A DNA stretch of 64,000 nucleotides from JAJFKB01 sp965230515 (GTDB lineage: Bacteria; Pseudomonadota; Gammaproteobacteria; Pseudomonadales; IMCC2047), in the NCBI GenBank assembly GCA_965230515.1, contig OZ246007.1, positions 1,860,001-1,924,000 on the forward strand, in the 5' to 3' direction. Every line of letters starts with the position of its first letter. Position 1 is the first letter of the stretch. The position numbers were made by a program, and so were the translations under genes. This document shows, piece by piece, positions 24,238 through 33,565 of the stretch. A model generated the notes under the pieces. It made no database searches, was not told the origin of the DNA, and saw nothing but the letters and a program-made list of their open reading frames with translations.

Positions 24238-26943
24238 CTAATGCGCCTCATCCCAGTTGGCACCAAAGCCAATATCGACCACCAGCGGCACATCCAGCTC
24301 AACCGTCGAACACATAAAGTCCCGTAATTTTTCAGCGACAGCATCCCGCTGATCTTCCGCAACCTCCAGCACCAGTTCATCATGAACCTGCATAATCACC
24401 TGAGCATCAGGCCGCTCTTTTTCCAACCACTGGTCCACCTGTATCATCGCCTTTTTTATAATATCTGCGGCAGTGCCCTGCATCGGCGCATTAATCGCCG
24501 TTCTCTCCGCGGCCTGGCGGCGCATACCATTGCGCGAATTGATTTCAGGTAAGTACAGCCTGCGACCAAACAATGTTTCCACATAGCCCTTCTCTGCCGC
24601 CTGACTGCGAATATTATCCATATATTCCAATACGCCAGGATAACGTTCGAAATAGCGATTAATATATTCTTGCGCTTCTTTTCTCGCGATACCCAGTTGA
24701 CGCGCTAGTCCAAATGCTGACATACCGTAAATCAAACCGAAGTTAATCGCTTTCGCACTGCGTCTCTGCTCTCCGGTGACTGACTCAAAATCGGCATTAA
24801 ACACCTCTGCAGCCGTAGCGCGATGGACATCCATACCCTGCGCAAACGCATCCAGCAAGCCCAGATCCTGAGACAGGTGCGCCATAATGCGCAGCTCAAT
24901 CTGGGAATAGTCCGCCGCAACAATCTGATATCCTTCTGGTGCCACAAAAGCTTTGCGTATCTTTCGCCCCTCCTCTGTTCTGATTGGAATATTCTGTAAA
25001 TTCGGATCAGACGAAGAGAGTCGTCCGGTCGCGGTCACCGCCTGATGATAGGAGGTGTGGATTCGCCCTGTTTTGGCGCATATCTGTTGTGGCAGTTTAT
25101 CGGTATAGGTCGATTTGAGCTTACTAAGGCTTCGATACTCAAGTATCACCTTTGGCAAAGGGTAATCCAGCGCCAGCTCCTGCAGCACCGGTTCCGCCGT
25201 GGAGGGCTGCCCCTTTGGCGTTTTTTTCAGTATTGGCAATTCAAGCTTTTCGTAAAAGATCGCCTGAAGCTGCTTTGGCGAGCCCAGATTGAACTCTTCT
25301 CCCGCCATATCAAAAGCCTGCCGCTCTATCTCATTGAGCCGTACCTCTAATTCCTGACTCTGTACTGCCAGGCGCTGCGCATCAACCAATGCCCCGTTGC
25401 ATTCGATACGCGACAACACTGGCACCAGTGGCACCTCTATCTCGCTATATACGCGCTCAAGTGCTGGCGAATCTGCAAGTTCGGGTTGCATCGCCCGATA
25501 CAACCGCAAGGTAATATCCGCATCCTCCGCGGCATACTCACCCGCCTGCTGCAGATCCACCTGATTAAAGGTCAGTTGCTTGGCACCCTTTCCCGCCACC
25601 TCTTCAAAATGTATGGTTTTCTGATTAAGCACACGCAGTGCCATATTATCCATATCATGGCGCTGAGTAGAATCCAGCACATAGGACTGCAGCATTGTGT
25701 CCTGCGCAATCCCCGCCAAAACCACTCCGTGATTCGCCAGCACATTCATATCATATTTTAAATTCTGGCCCACCTTTCGCTTTTCCGGATTTTCCAGGAA
25801 AGGCTTAAGCGCGTTCAGCACATAATCAATATCCAACTGTTTAGGCGCGCCCAAATAATCATGACCAACCGGAATATAAGCTGCCTCAAAGGGATCTACT
25901 GCCAGCGACACCCCTACCAGCCTTGCTTCCATGTAATTCAAACTGGTGGTTTCTGTATCAAAGGCTACCAGCTCTGCCTGTTCGATCCTCTCAAGCCATT
26001 TTTTAAAATCTTTTTCCTCAAGCACAATTTCATAGTGCGTTTCCTGCATTTGCGCCGCCGACGCGCTGCTTTCCACTTCAGAATCGACCTCCAGCTCTTC
26101 GAGCCAGCTTTTAAACTCCAATTCCTGAAATAGTTCTGCCAGACGCGCCTGATCAGGATCGTTATGGCTAATCGATTGTGGGCCCTCGGCCAGATCAAGA
26201 TCTGTTTTTATGGTCGCCAGATCATAAGACAACGGAATTTGCTCAAGCACCGCACGCAGGTTTTCACCCACTTTACCCCCCACTTCATCCGCATGCTCAA
26301 TCACACCCTGCAACGAACCATACTCAGTCAGCCATTTCACTGCTGTCTTCGGTCCACATTTGGGCACACCCGGAATATTGTCAGAACTGTCCCCGACCAG
26401 CGCCAGGTAATCGATAATGCACTCTGCCGGGACACCAAACCTCTCAATAACCCCTTGCTTGTCCGTGGTACGCCCATCCATGGTATTGACCAGCGTCACA
26501 TGATCACTGACCAGTTGGGCCATATCCTTATCACCTGTTGAAATAACTGTATCAATCTTTTGTTGCGTTGCCTGGTGGGCTAAAGTTCCGATGACATCAT
26601 CTGCTTCAACACCTTCCACCACTAGCAGCGGCAGGCCCATCGCCTCAATGATCTGGTGAATCGGTTCAATCTGCTCTCGTAAATCATCCGGCATAGGAGG
26701 TCGGTTTGCCTTATACGCCGGATACATTTCATGGCGAAAGGTTTTTCCCTTGGCATCAAAGATTACGGCGACAGGAGATTCAGGATAGTCAGCGAGCAAC
26801 CTGCGGACCATACTGATGACCCCACGCACCGCGCCGGTGGGCTGTTTTTTGGAGGTTCGAAGATCCGGAAGCGCATGGTAAGCGCGAAACAGATAGGACG
26901 ATCCGTCCACCAGAACAAGAGGAGCATTATTCATATTTGCCAT
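24238..26943 (-). CDS. polA: DNA polymerase I
   Basis: 901 residues with all three domains. The 5'-3' exonuclease (1 to about 290) has VDGSSYLFRAYHALP and VEADDVIGTLA. The 3'-5' proofreading domain (about 300-500) keeps the acidic residues in FDTET and YAAEDADITLRL, so proofreading should be active. The polymerase domain (about 510-901) has motif A DYSQIELRIMAHLS, motif B RRSAKAINFGLIYG and motif C QVHDELVLEV. Pol I removes RNA primers and fills repair gaps. It is convergent with engB and divergent from the DUF2782 gene, as in Pseudomonas. Confidence 0.97.
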   Translation of the reverse strand: MANMNNAPLVLVDGSSYLFRAYHALPDLRTSKKQPTGAVRGVISMVRRLLADYPESPVAVIFDAKGKTFRHEMYPAYKANRPPMPDDLREQIEPIHQIIEAMGLPLLVVEGVEADDVIGTLAHQATQQKIDTVISTGDKDMAQLVSDHVTLVNTMDGRTTDKQGVIERFGVPAECIIDYLALVGDSSDNIPGVPKCGPKTAVKWLTEYGSLQGVIEHADEVGGKVGENLRAVLEQIPLSYDLATIKTDLDLAEGPQSISHNDPDQARLAELFQELEFKSWLEELEVDSEVESSASAAQMQETHYEIVLEEKDFKKWLERIEQAELVAFDTETTSLNYMEARLVGVSLAVDPFEAAYIPVGHDYLGAPKQLDIDYVLNALKPFLENPEKRKVGQNLKYDMNVLANHGVVLAGIAQDTMLQSYVLDSTQRHDMDNMALRVLNQKTIHFEEVAGKGAKQLTFNQVDLQQAGEYAAEDADITLRLYRAMQPELADSPALERVYSEIEVPLVPVLSRIECNGALVDAQRLAVQSQELEVRLNEIERQAFDMAGEEFNLGSPKQLQAIFYEKLELPILKKTPKGQPSTAEPVLQELALDYPLPKVILEYRSLSKLKSTYTDKLPQQICAKTGRIHTSYHQAVTATGRLSSSDPNLQNIPIRTEEGRKIRKAFVAPEGYQIVAADYSQIELRIMAHLSQDLGLLDAFAQGMDVHRATAAEVFNADFESVTGEQRRSAKAINFGLIYGMSAFGLARQLGIARKEAQEYINRYFERYPGVLEYMDNIRSQAAEKGYVETLFGRRLYLPEINSRNGMRRQAAERTAINAPMQGTAADIIKKAMIQVDQWLEKERPDAQVIMQVHDELVLEVAEDQRDAVAEKLRDFMCSTVELDVPLVVDIGFGANWDEAH

Positions 26944-27079
26944 GATATTTTTTGATATACATTAAATTCTGAAGGTAGAATGCTGTCTATGATAACTGCG
27001 CCACTCGAGAAAGAAAGCACTAGCGCATGCAATAATATTAATCCACGAGAAATATCGGCTTAACAGCTCAGGTGACCCT

Positions 27080-27367
27080 ATGATAAAGACCATCAGACAA
27101 AATCTCTGCATCGCGCTGATTGCTGCGCTTCCGCTAACGTTGAACGCTGCACCTGAAGAGGATGCCAGCGAACCGGATATTGTGATTAAGCAGATGGAAG
27201 ACAAAACTGTCTATGAATACCGGGTCAACGGTTTTCTTTATGCTATTAAAATTGTTCCCAAAAAAGGCAAGCCCTACTATCTGGTTGCCGAAGATGGCAG
27301 CGACAACTTCATGCGCGTTGATGAACCACGCTTTATCGTACCCAAGTGGGAGGTGATCACCTGGTAG
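27080..27367 (+). CDS. DUF2782 family small periplasmic protein
   Basis: 95 residues: signal peptide to about residue 23 (cleavage near LNAAPEE), then a compact domain with IKQMEDKTVYEYRVNGFLY and GKPYYLVAEDGSDNF, typical of DUF2782 proteins encoded next to polA in Pseudomonas and relatives. No function is established. The last 11 bp overlap the end of the convergent acyltransferase gene. Confidence 0.85.
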   Translation: MIKTIRQNLCIALIAALPLTLNAAPEEDASEPDIVIKQMEDKTVYEYRVNGFLYAIKIVPKKGKPYYLVAEDGSDNFMRVDEPRFIVPKWEVITW

Positions 27368-28268
27368 TATCGGCCGGCGACTCCATATGGGTGCTGATAA
27401 GCCGGTCCTTATCCTGCCAAATCTCCGCCACCCAGTTCTGGAACGCTAACCTGAACGCTTCGGATGCCTGATAATCGCCCCGTACCAAATGATCGGGCAC
27501 GGGGCGCTGCCGCACCCTGATCACTACGTGTTTGAGCTGTCCTGACAGAAACGACCAAAAACCCTTGTTGCCCCGGGGGTAGATAATAGTCACATCCACA
27601 ATCGCAGCCAGCTGGTCATCCAGCATACTGACCACATATGACAGGCCACCTGACTTTGGTTTTAGCAGGTATTGGTAGGGTGACTTCTGATTCAGTTTTT
27701 TCTGCTCGGTAAATCGTGTGCCCTCGGCAAAGTTAACCACCGTCGCACGCTCTCCCTGAAGCTTTTGACACAATCGACGCGTAGCCTCCAGATCCTTGCC
27801 GCGCAGTTCCGGATTATTGGCAAGTTCCTCTTTGGAGTATCGGCGCATGAACGGGAAATCGAGCACCCAGCACGCTATTCCAATAAAGGGCAACCAAAAC
27901 AACACCCTTTTAAGAAAAAACTTAAAAAACGGGACTCTGCCTATCAGTAAGAATACCAGAATAGGTATATCAGACCAGGACTGATGATTGCAGACAACCA
28001 GATATGAGTACTCAGGTGACAGCCCCTCCAAACCCTCAATATCCCATTGCGGATTGTGCAGCAGCTTATAGGTCACAGCATAAGCGTGCACCAGAGCACT
28101 ACTTATATTTACCGCTATTTTAGTGCAGAACTGTTTCGCTCTGTCTCCGGGCACCACCCATTTCACAACAGCCAACAGCATCACAGGGGTTAATGCTGTC
28201 GCTGCATAAAGCACCACCAGCACGGCACATATAACACCTTTTAGTACAGCTGTAGGCCCACCTACCAT
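27357..28268 (-). CDS. Lysophospholipid acyltransferase (PlsC domain, YihG-like)
   Basis: 303 residues. An N-terminal membrane helix (about 8-36) is followed by a PlsC domain with the catalytic NHQSWSD (HxxxxD) near residue 93 and NFAEGTRF near residue 180 (the EGTR lysophosphatidate-binding motif). The enzyme transfers an acyl chain to a lysophospholipid at the inner membrane. YihG-type acyltransferases occur next to polA in E. coli and in the Pseudomonas arrangement too, which supports the assignment. Acceptor specificity is not visible. Confidence 0.88.
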   Translation of the reverse strand: MVGGPTAVLKGVICAVLVVLYAATALTPVMLLAVVKWVVPGDRAKQFCTKIAVNISSALVHAYAVTYKLLHNPQWDIEGLEGLSPEYSYLVVCNHQSWSDIPILVFLLIGRVPFFKFFLKRVLFWLPFIGIACWVLDFPFMRRYSKEELANNPELRGKDLEATRRLCQKLQGERATVVNFAEGTRFTEQKKLNQKSPYQYLLKPKSGGLSYVVSMLDDQLAAIVDVTIIYPRGNKGFWSFLSGQLKHVVIRVRQRPVPDHLVRGDYQASEAFRLAFQNWVAEIWQDKDRLISTHMESPADTTR

Positions 28269-28283
28269 AATCTTTTAAGCCCT

Positions 28284-29144
28284 TTAATGAATGCAGTGTT
28301 TAATCTTCTCCGCAACAGCCTGCAAAAACAGGACATACCCCTGCTCGCTGACCTTCATTCCGGTTGCCATTGGATCAATCATTTGAACCCGTACTCCCGA
28401 ATTTTCAGTCAGCAGCTTCACCACCCTGGAACTGCTTTCCGGCTCAATTAGCAAGCAATTCACACCCTGCTCATTAATAATTCGCTCAAGCTCGAGCAGG
28501 TGTTTTGCACCCGGATTGACTTCCGGGTTCAAGGCCACCACCGCCCGATGAGCAAGACCATAGGACTCCTCAAAATAGCGATACGCATCATGGTATACGA
28601 GATAGTTCGAACCACGAAATGGTGCCAGCGCCTCTCTTATCACCTGTTCCTGCTCTTTGACCAACCTTGAAAAAGCGGCAAGGTTCTTTTTATAATCGTC
28701 CGCAGCCTGCGCATCCAGCAATACTAACCGGTTTGCTATCGCCTCTGCCACCTGGATCGCTTTACGCCCGCTTAACCAAAAATGGGGATCTCGAAAGCCA
28801 TCATCGCGTATCTCCAGAAATTTCTCCAGATCAACCATGACATCGTTTTCCCCCTGTCGTGCCATTGGTTTTGCGAGATAACGTTCACTCTCTTTTCCAA
28901 GCCAAATAACCATATCAGCACTATTCAGGCGACGCATATCCGACGGTCGCATTGTAAAGTGATGTGGCGTGGCACCAGGAGGCAGCAGCACTTCGACCTG
29001 TCGCTCACTACCCACTACTGCTTGCGCGATCAATTGTATGGGCTTGATACTGGCCAGTATTCTAGGCTCTGCGATCGACTGGCTTGCCAGAAACAGCCAC
29101 AACACCGCACTGACAATCATCTTGTAATTTAACATATGGTACAT
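28284..29144 (-). CDS. znuA: Zinc ABC transporter periplasmic binding protein ZnuA
   Basis: 286 residues: signal peptide to about residue 25, then the cluster 9 metal-binding fold. Zinc-ligand histidines appear in ATPHHFTMRPSD, FRDPHFWLS and YLVYHDAYRYFEE. The His-rich loop common in enteric ZnuA is absent. The protein captures Zn(II) and delivers it to ZnuBC. It is divergent from zur-znuCB, with a Zur palindrome 21 bp before its start, so it should be repressed when zinc is plentiful. Several close ATG codons make the exact start uncertain by a few residues. Confidence 0.95.
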   Translation of the reverse strand: MYHMLNYKMIVSAVLWLFLASQSIAEPRILASIKPIQLIAQAVVGSERQVEVLLPPGATPHHFTMRPSDMRRLNSADMVIWLGKESERYLAKPMARQGENDVMVDLEKFLEIRDDGFRDPHFWLSGRKAIQVAEAIANRLVLLDAQAADDYKKNLAAFSRLVKEQEQVIREALAPFRGSNYLVYHDAYRYFEESYGLAHRAVVALNPEVNPGAKHLLELERIINEQGVNCLLIEPESSSRVVKLLTENSGVRVQMIDPMATGMKVSEQGYVLFLQAVAEKIKHCIH

Positions 29145-29164
29145 TCTATTCTCTTAAACAAAAC

Positions 29165-29177
29165 GTTATAATATAAC
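29165..29177. promoter_or_regulatory. Zur operator between znuA and zur
   Basis: The perfect 13-bp palindrome GTTATAATATAAC has the same core as the enteric znuA/znuC Zur box (TGTTATANTATAACA). It lies 21 bp before the znuA start and 23 bp before the zur start, so one site can repress both directions. Confidence 0.85.
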
Positions 29178-29199
29178 AAAGTTCTTATTGATAGAACCA

Positions 29200-29718
29200 A
29201 TGCCTGAAACTGTTAACACACCAATCGCCTGCAGACCACACAATCACAACAGCTGCGTTGAAACGGCAATGACCGCCGCCAAACGGGCCTGCCAGGAGAG
29301 CGGAGCCCGCCTGACAACGACACGAGAGCAGGTGCTGCTACTCATTTGGCAAAGCCATAAGCCACTGGGTGCTTACGACATTATCGACCAGCTCAGCGAG
29401 CGGATGCGCGCGCAGGGTAAAAGGCAAAAATCAATTGCTCCACCGACCGTCTACCGGGCTTTGGATTTCCTTCAGGAACGGGGTTTTATCCATCGCATTG
29501 CCTCTCTCAACGCCTTTGTTGGCTGCAGCATTCATGACACAGACCATATCAGCCAATTTCTATTGTGCCGGGACTGCGGTATCGCCATAGAAATTGCTTC
29601 ACAAGCGGTTAATCAGGCTATCTCGCGCAATGCAATGGACAATGGATTTAGCATTGATACCGAAACCATAGAGATCATCGGGCGCTGTTCGCGCTGCACC
29701 GGAGTGGCCGAATTGTGA
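29200..29718 (+). CDS. zur: Zinc-responsive Fur-family repressor Zur
   Basis: 172 residues from the ATG at 29200; a TTG four codons upstream is less likely. The N-terminal winged helix (about 45-105; APPTVYRALDFLQERGFIHR) is the Fur/Zur DNA-binding domain. The dimerisation part has HDTDH and the structural zinc cysteines CRDCG and CSRC. Zur binds its operator when zinc-loaded and represses uptake. Its stop overlaps the znuC GTG by 4 bp, so regulator and transporter are translationally coupled and the system is probably autoregulated. Confidence 0.95.
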   Translation: MPETVNTPIACRPHNHNSCVETAMTAAKRACQESGARLTTTREQVLLLIWQSHKPLGAYDIIDQLSERMRAQGKRQKSIAPPTVYRALDFLQERGFIHRIASLNAFVGCSIHDTDHISQFLLCRDCGIAIEIASQAVNQAISRNAMDNGFSIDTETIEIIGRCSRCTGVAEL

Positions 29719-30479
29719 TTACACCAAACCACTTGATTGAGATCGATAATCTGAGTGTTGTGCTATCGGGGAATACCGTCATTGAGCGGGTTAGCCTGAA
29801 CATCACTGCCGAAGAGATCGTTACTGTTATCGGCCCCAATGGTGCCGGAAAAAGCACATTAATAAAGACAATACTTGGACTGATCAGACCCTCATCCGGG
29901 CATGTCCGCAAAGCGCACGGGTTGCGTATCGGATATATGCCACAGCGTTTGCAAATGGACAGAACCATGCCACTAAACGTTGAGCGATTCCTCAACGTAT
30001 GGCGAACCCGCCACTCCATCAGCATTCAGACAGCACTGCAACATGTGTCTGCCGGGCATTTAATCAAGCGTCCAATGCAGGCAGTTTCCGGCGGCGAATT
30101 ACAACGGGTGCTGCTGGCCCGTGCGCTGTTGCGCAATCCCCAGTTACTGGTGCTGGATGAGCCAGTACAGGGCGTAGACCTTCAGGGTCAGACTGAATTG
30201 TATCGCCTGATCCGTGAAATACGGGATCTTTATCAATGCGCTGTGCTGATGATATCCCACGACCTCCATCTGGTAATGTCCTCAACTGACAGAGTAGTAT
30301 GCATGAACCACCACATCTGCTGCTCAGGACATCCGGAACTGGTTAGCAATGATCCCGCCTATCGTGAGCTGTTTGGCATTGAGGCGGTAGAATCCATTGC
30401 ACTCTACGCACATCACCACGACCACAGCCATGATGATGCCGGAAAAGTGGTTGTGCATTCGGAGCGATCACATGGTTGA
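29715..30479 (+). CDS. znuC: Zinc ABC transporter ATPase ZnuC
   Basis: 254 residues, GTG start overlapping the zur stop (GTGA). Walker A is GPNGAGKST, the signature is SGGELQRVLLARALL, Walker B is LLVLDEP, and the switch histidine is in ISHDLH. A short His-rich tail (HHHDHSHDD) near the C-terminus is a common zinc-related feature in this family. It powers ZnuAB zinc import at the inner membrane. It overlaps znuB by 8 bp. Confidence 0.96.
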   Translation: MITPNHLIEIDNLSVVLSGNTVIERVSLNITAEEIVTVIGPNGAGKSTLIKTILGLIRPSSGHVRKAHGLRIGYMPQRLQMDRTMPLNVERFLNVWRTRHSISIQTALQHVSAGHLIKRPMQAVSGGELQRVLLARALLRNPQLLVLDEPVQGVDLQGQTELYRLIREIRDLYQCAVLMISHDLHLVMSSTDRVVCMNHHICCSGHPELVSNDPAYRELFGIEAVESIALYAHHHDHSHDDAGKVVVHSERSHG

Positions 30480-31281
30480 TTTTATCTGGTATGCGCTGTT
30501 GGCCGGCATTGGCGTTGCCCTGATTGCCGGCCCACTTGGCTCCTTTGTGGTATGGCGACGCATGTCCTATTTCGGTGACACTCTTGCCCATTCCGCTTTA
30601 CTGGGCGTAGCACTGGGCATCGCTTTCGATATGAATTTAAACATCGCCGTCATTATCTGCTGTGTACTGATAGCCGTTACACTGGTCTTTCTCCAGCAGC
30701 ACCGCTTTATATCCACGGACACACTACTTGGCATTTTAGCTCACAGCACACTGTCATTAGGGCTAGTCTGCATCGGACTACTCGAAGTACGCGTAGATAT
30801 TCTTTCCTACCTCTTTGGCGACCTACTGACAGTAACCCAAAACGAGCTGATCTGGATTTTTGTAGGCACGCTCACTGTGTCTGCACTGCTAATCGGTTTT
30901 TGGCGACCACTACTGGCCATTACGATTGATGAAGAGATGGCGCAGGCAGAGGGTTATCCGGTCACACTCATCAGACTGTTATTAATGCTTCTGATGGCGA
31001 TTGTGATTGCGGTTGCCATGAAAATCGTCGGCGTTTTACTGATCACGTCCCTGATGATTATCCCGGCTGCCGCTGCACGACGGCTGGTTAACAGCCCGGA
31101 AAGTATGGCCATCACCGCAAGTGCGCTGGGCTGCCTGTCGGTGATGCTGGGTGTGTTCGCTTCAGTGGAATGGGACACCGCAACCGGTCCCTCTATTGTA
31201 CTGGCCTCTGCCGTTGTTTTTATGGCCAGTTACCTGGTGCCTAAGGGTTTATCAATACCATTCCAGGAAAGCAAAGAGTAG
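30472..31281 (+). CDS. znuB: Zinc ABC transporter permease ZnuB
   Basis: 269 residues from the ATG at 30472, inside the end of znuC. An upstream in-frame ATG would extend it through the His-rich znuC tail and is unlikely. The protein has about eight hydrophobic helices with the ABC-3 family motifs GPLGSFVVWRRMSYFGDTLAH and TSLMIIPAAAARRL. It forms the membrane channel of the ZnuABC importer. Confidence 0.95.
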   Translation: MVDFIWYALLAGIGVALIAGPLGSFVVWRRMSYFGDTLAHSALLGVALGIAFDMNLNIAVIICCVLIAVTLVFLQQHRFISTDTLLGILAHSTLSLGLVCIGLLEVRVDILSYLFGDLLTVTQNELIWIFVGTLTVSALLIGFWRPLLAITIDEEMAQAEGYPVTLIRLLLMLLMAIVIAVAMKIVGVLLITSLMIIPAAAARRLVNSPESMAITASALGCLSVMLGVFASVEWDTATGPSIVLASAVVFMASYLVPKGLSIPFQESKE

Positions 31282-31286
31282 GCCGC

Positions 31287-31739
31287 TTATCGCCGGGTTG
31301 CCGCCATACACTCGAGCTCAACGCGGGCAGCCATAGCCAGCCCGCTTGCAGCAAAGGCGCTACGTGCCGGATAGGGTGGCGAAAAGTAGCGCGTATAGAC
31401 CTCATTAAAAGCCCCCCACTCACTAATATCGGCCAGCATGACTGTGCATTTGACGACATCGGAAAGCGAATAACCATGAGCTTGAAGACTGGTTTTTATA
31501 TTTTCAAGTGTTTGCTCTGTTTCTGCCTTGATACCACCTTCAGCAAGCTTCAGGGTTCCCGGCACAACACCAATCTGTCCGGATAGATAAAGCATATCCC
31601 CTACCCTGACCGCCTCGGAAAAAGGTAGCCCGGGAGGTGACACTTTACCTGAATTCAGAAATTGAACCTGATTATCCGCCGATAGCAGCCCTGCGCCTAG
31701 CAAGGCGGTTAAGAATAGCAACCATTTCACCTGTCTCAT
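31287..31739 (-). CDS. Exported RidA/YjgF-family protein
   Basis: 150 residues from the ATG at 31739, with GGAG 6 nt upstream, in preference to the ATG at 31751. A signal peptide (WLLFLTALLGAGLLSADN) precedes a RidA domain with SGQIGVVPGT, CTVMLADISEW and ARVELECMA; the Arg near the C-terminus is the usual imine-binding residue. Cytosolic RidA deaminates reactive enamine/imine intermediates. A periplasmic form is less common. The gene follows sco by 3 bp and ends tail to tail with znuB. Function in the periplasm unknown. Confidence 0.85.
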   Translation of the reverse strand: MRQVKWLLFLTALLGAGLLSADNQVQFLNSGKVSPPGLPFSEAVRVGDMLYLSGQIGVVPGTLKLAEGGIKAETEQTLENIKTSLQAHGYSLSDVVKCTVMLADISEWGAFNEVYTRYFSPPYPARSAFAASGLAMAARVELECMAATRR

Positions 31740-31754
31740 TCCTGTCTCCATTAA

Positions 31755-32402
31755 TTACTGTCCTGCCGAGTAACTTTCCATAATCACAGGCAACACCTGC
31801 TTCATACTCTCAACCTTGTGCGGGCTGCGAAGGAAACCGTGCTGCTCTCCATCCGGATTGATCAACATTATACTCATGCTATGGTCAACCAGATAACCAC
31901 CCTCCTCATCAAGCGGTGCTTTGGCAAACATGCTATTCAGGTCACGTGCAAAGGAGAAAACCGCGTCCAGTTGGCCGGTGACACCGATAAAATCCTGATT
32001 AAAGTGTGTTACGTACTCTGCGAGCTTTTCAGGCGTGTCCCGCTCCGGATCCACGGATACCAGTACAACCTGAATCTGGTCATGCACCGGATCACCCTCA
32101 AATTCCTGCTGCAACCGGTTTAACAGTGCCATCGTCGTCGGACAAACATCCGGACAATAGGTATAGCCAAAAAACAACAGGCTCCACTTACCGGCCAGGC
32201 GTTGATTATCAAACTGCTCACCACGGTGATCCGTTAATTTGAAATCAGCCAGTTTTTTGCTTTCCTGTTTTACCACCGCACCTAATTGGTAAAGCTGTTG
32301 AGGTGACAGATCCGGCGTACGCATCACTCGAGCCACCATAATGCCGACCATCAGAAATATGATGCCCACCAGGACAACGACCGTTTGTTTTACATTGGAC
32401 AT
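31755..32402 (-). CDS. SCO1/SenC copper chaperone for cytochrome c oxidase
   Basis: 215 residues from the ATG at 32402, which has AAGGGG at 6 nt spacing; the ATG at 32408 directly abuts that Shine-Dalgarno. An N-terminal membrane anchor (about 8-28) is followed by a thioredoxin-like domain with the copper ligands CPDVC and the His of DHSMS. SCO proteins deliver copper to the CuA centre of subunit II, encoded at the start of this cox operon. Last cox-related gene of the block. Confidence 0.93.
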   Translation of the reverse strand: MSNVKQTVVVLVGIIFLMVGIMVARVMRTPDLSPQQLYQLGAVVKQESKKLADFKLTDHRGEQFDNQRLAGKWSLLFFGYTYCPDVCPTTMALLNRLQQEFEGDPVHDQIQVVLVSVDPERDTPEKLAEYVTHFNQDFIGVTGQLDAVFSFARDLNSMFAKAPLDEEGGYLVDHSMSIMLINPDGEQHGFLRSPHKVESMKQVLPVIMESYSAGQ

Positions 32403-32486
32403 AGCCATCCCCTTACATGTTTTTAGCTGGCTTGAAAATTCGGACTGGAATCACCACTGTATCGCCAATCCGCAGACGAATACGGC

Positions 32487-33377
32487 TTATAAATAATGGT
32501 CTACCAGCATGGCAAAGAACAGTGCCATCAGGTAATAGATTGAATACTTGAACGTCTTGATAGGCGCATGTGGATCGGTTCCGCGAATCAACATAATCGC
32601 CCAGTACAGAAAACCCAGACCCAGGGCTACCGCGCTAATCAGATAGAGCATGCCACTCATACCACTCACAAAGGGCATCAGCGTAACGGCTATCATGATC
32701 AGTGTATAAAGAAGAATGTGCAGCGTTGTGTAACGCTCGCCATGAGTTACCGGCAGCATTGGAATGTCGACCTTCGCATACTCATCTTTTCTGTGAATGG
32801 CCAGCGCCCAGAAATGGGGAGGTGTCCAGGCAAAAATGATAAGCACCAGCAACAGCGCATCCGGATCGAGACTATTGGTCACAGAGGTCCAGCCCAGCAG
32901 CGGCGGCACCGCTCCTGAGATTCCCCCGATAACAATATTCTGCGGGGTTGCCCGTTTTAACCAGCCGGTGTATATAAACGCGTACCCAATCAGGGATGCA
33001 AGCGTCAGCCAGGCGGTAAGCGGATTTACCAGCACCACCAGAATCGTCATTCCCGCCACGCCAATCACCAGCGCAAACACGATAGCCTGTTGCAGGCTGA
33101 CCCGTCCCTGCGCAATGGGTCGATTATGGGTGCGCGCCATCACCGAATCAATCCGCCAATCGACAATGTGATTGATCGCAGCAGCAGAACCTGCGCCCAG
33201 CGCGATTCCAAGATTGCCGAAGATCAATGCATCCAGCGGCACCATACCCGGAGTGGCCAGAAACATACCAATAACCGAAGTCAGCAGCATCAACGCTACA
33301 ACACGGGGCTTGCACATTTCCAGGTAATCTCGCCAGCTGGGCGAACAGGTTTGCTGCGAGTCTGTAATTTCCGACAT
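32487..33377 (-). CDS. ctaB: Protohaem IX farnesyltransferase (haem O synthase)
   Basis: 296 residues, nine hydrophobic helices. UbiA-superfamily Asp-rich motifs are NHIVDWRIDSVMART and the loop HRKDEYAKVDIPMLP. The enzyme adds a farnesyl group to haem B to make haem O, the first step toward haem A. In Pseudomonas the haem A synthase gene (ctaA/COX15) lies directly upstream, but here the preceding 188 bp contain no gene. Confidence 0.95.
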   Translation of the reverse strand: MSEITDSQQTCSPSWRDYLEMCKPRVVALMLLTSVIGMFLATPGMVPLDALIFGNLGIALGAGSAAAINHIVDWRIDSVMARTHNRPIAQGRVSLQQAIVFALVIGVAGMTILVVLVNPLTAWLTLASLIGYAFIYTGWLKRATPQNIVIGGISGAVPPLLGWTSVTNSLDPDALLLVLIIFAWTPPHFWALAIHRKDEYAKVDIPMLPVTHGERYTTLHILLYTLIMIAVTLMPFVSGMSGMLYLISAVALGLGFLYWAIMLIRGTDPHAPIKTFKYSIYYLMALFFAMLVDHYL

Positions 33378-33565
33378 GATGATACTGATTCAGTTGTTAT
33401 CTTTCTGGTCGCGGAGGTAAACCAACGCGACTTCTCAGGTGTTACCACGAAGCCCTGAAGGAGCTCGAACGCGCTATTATCACCATAGCACCCGGCAATA
33501 GCAAGTTTACAGACTACCGGGTATTGCAGCTACAGTGATTGATCAGCGAAAACCAAAAGGCAAGG

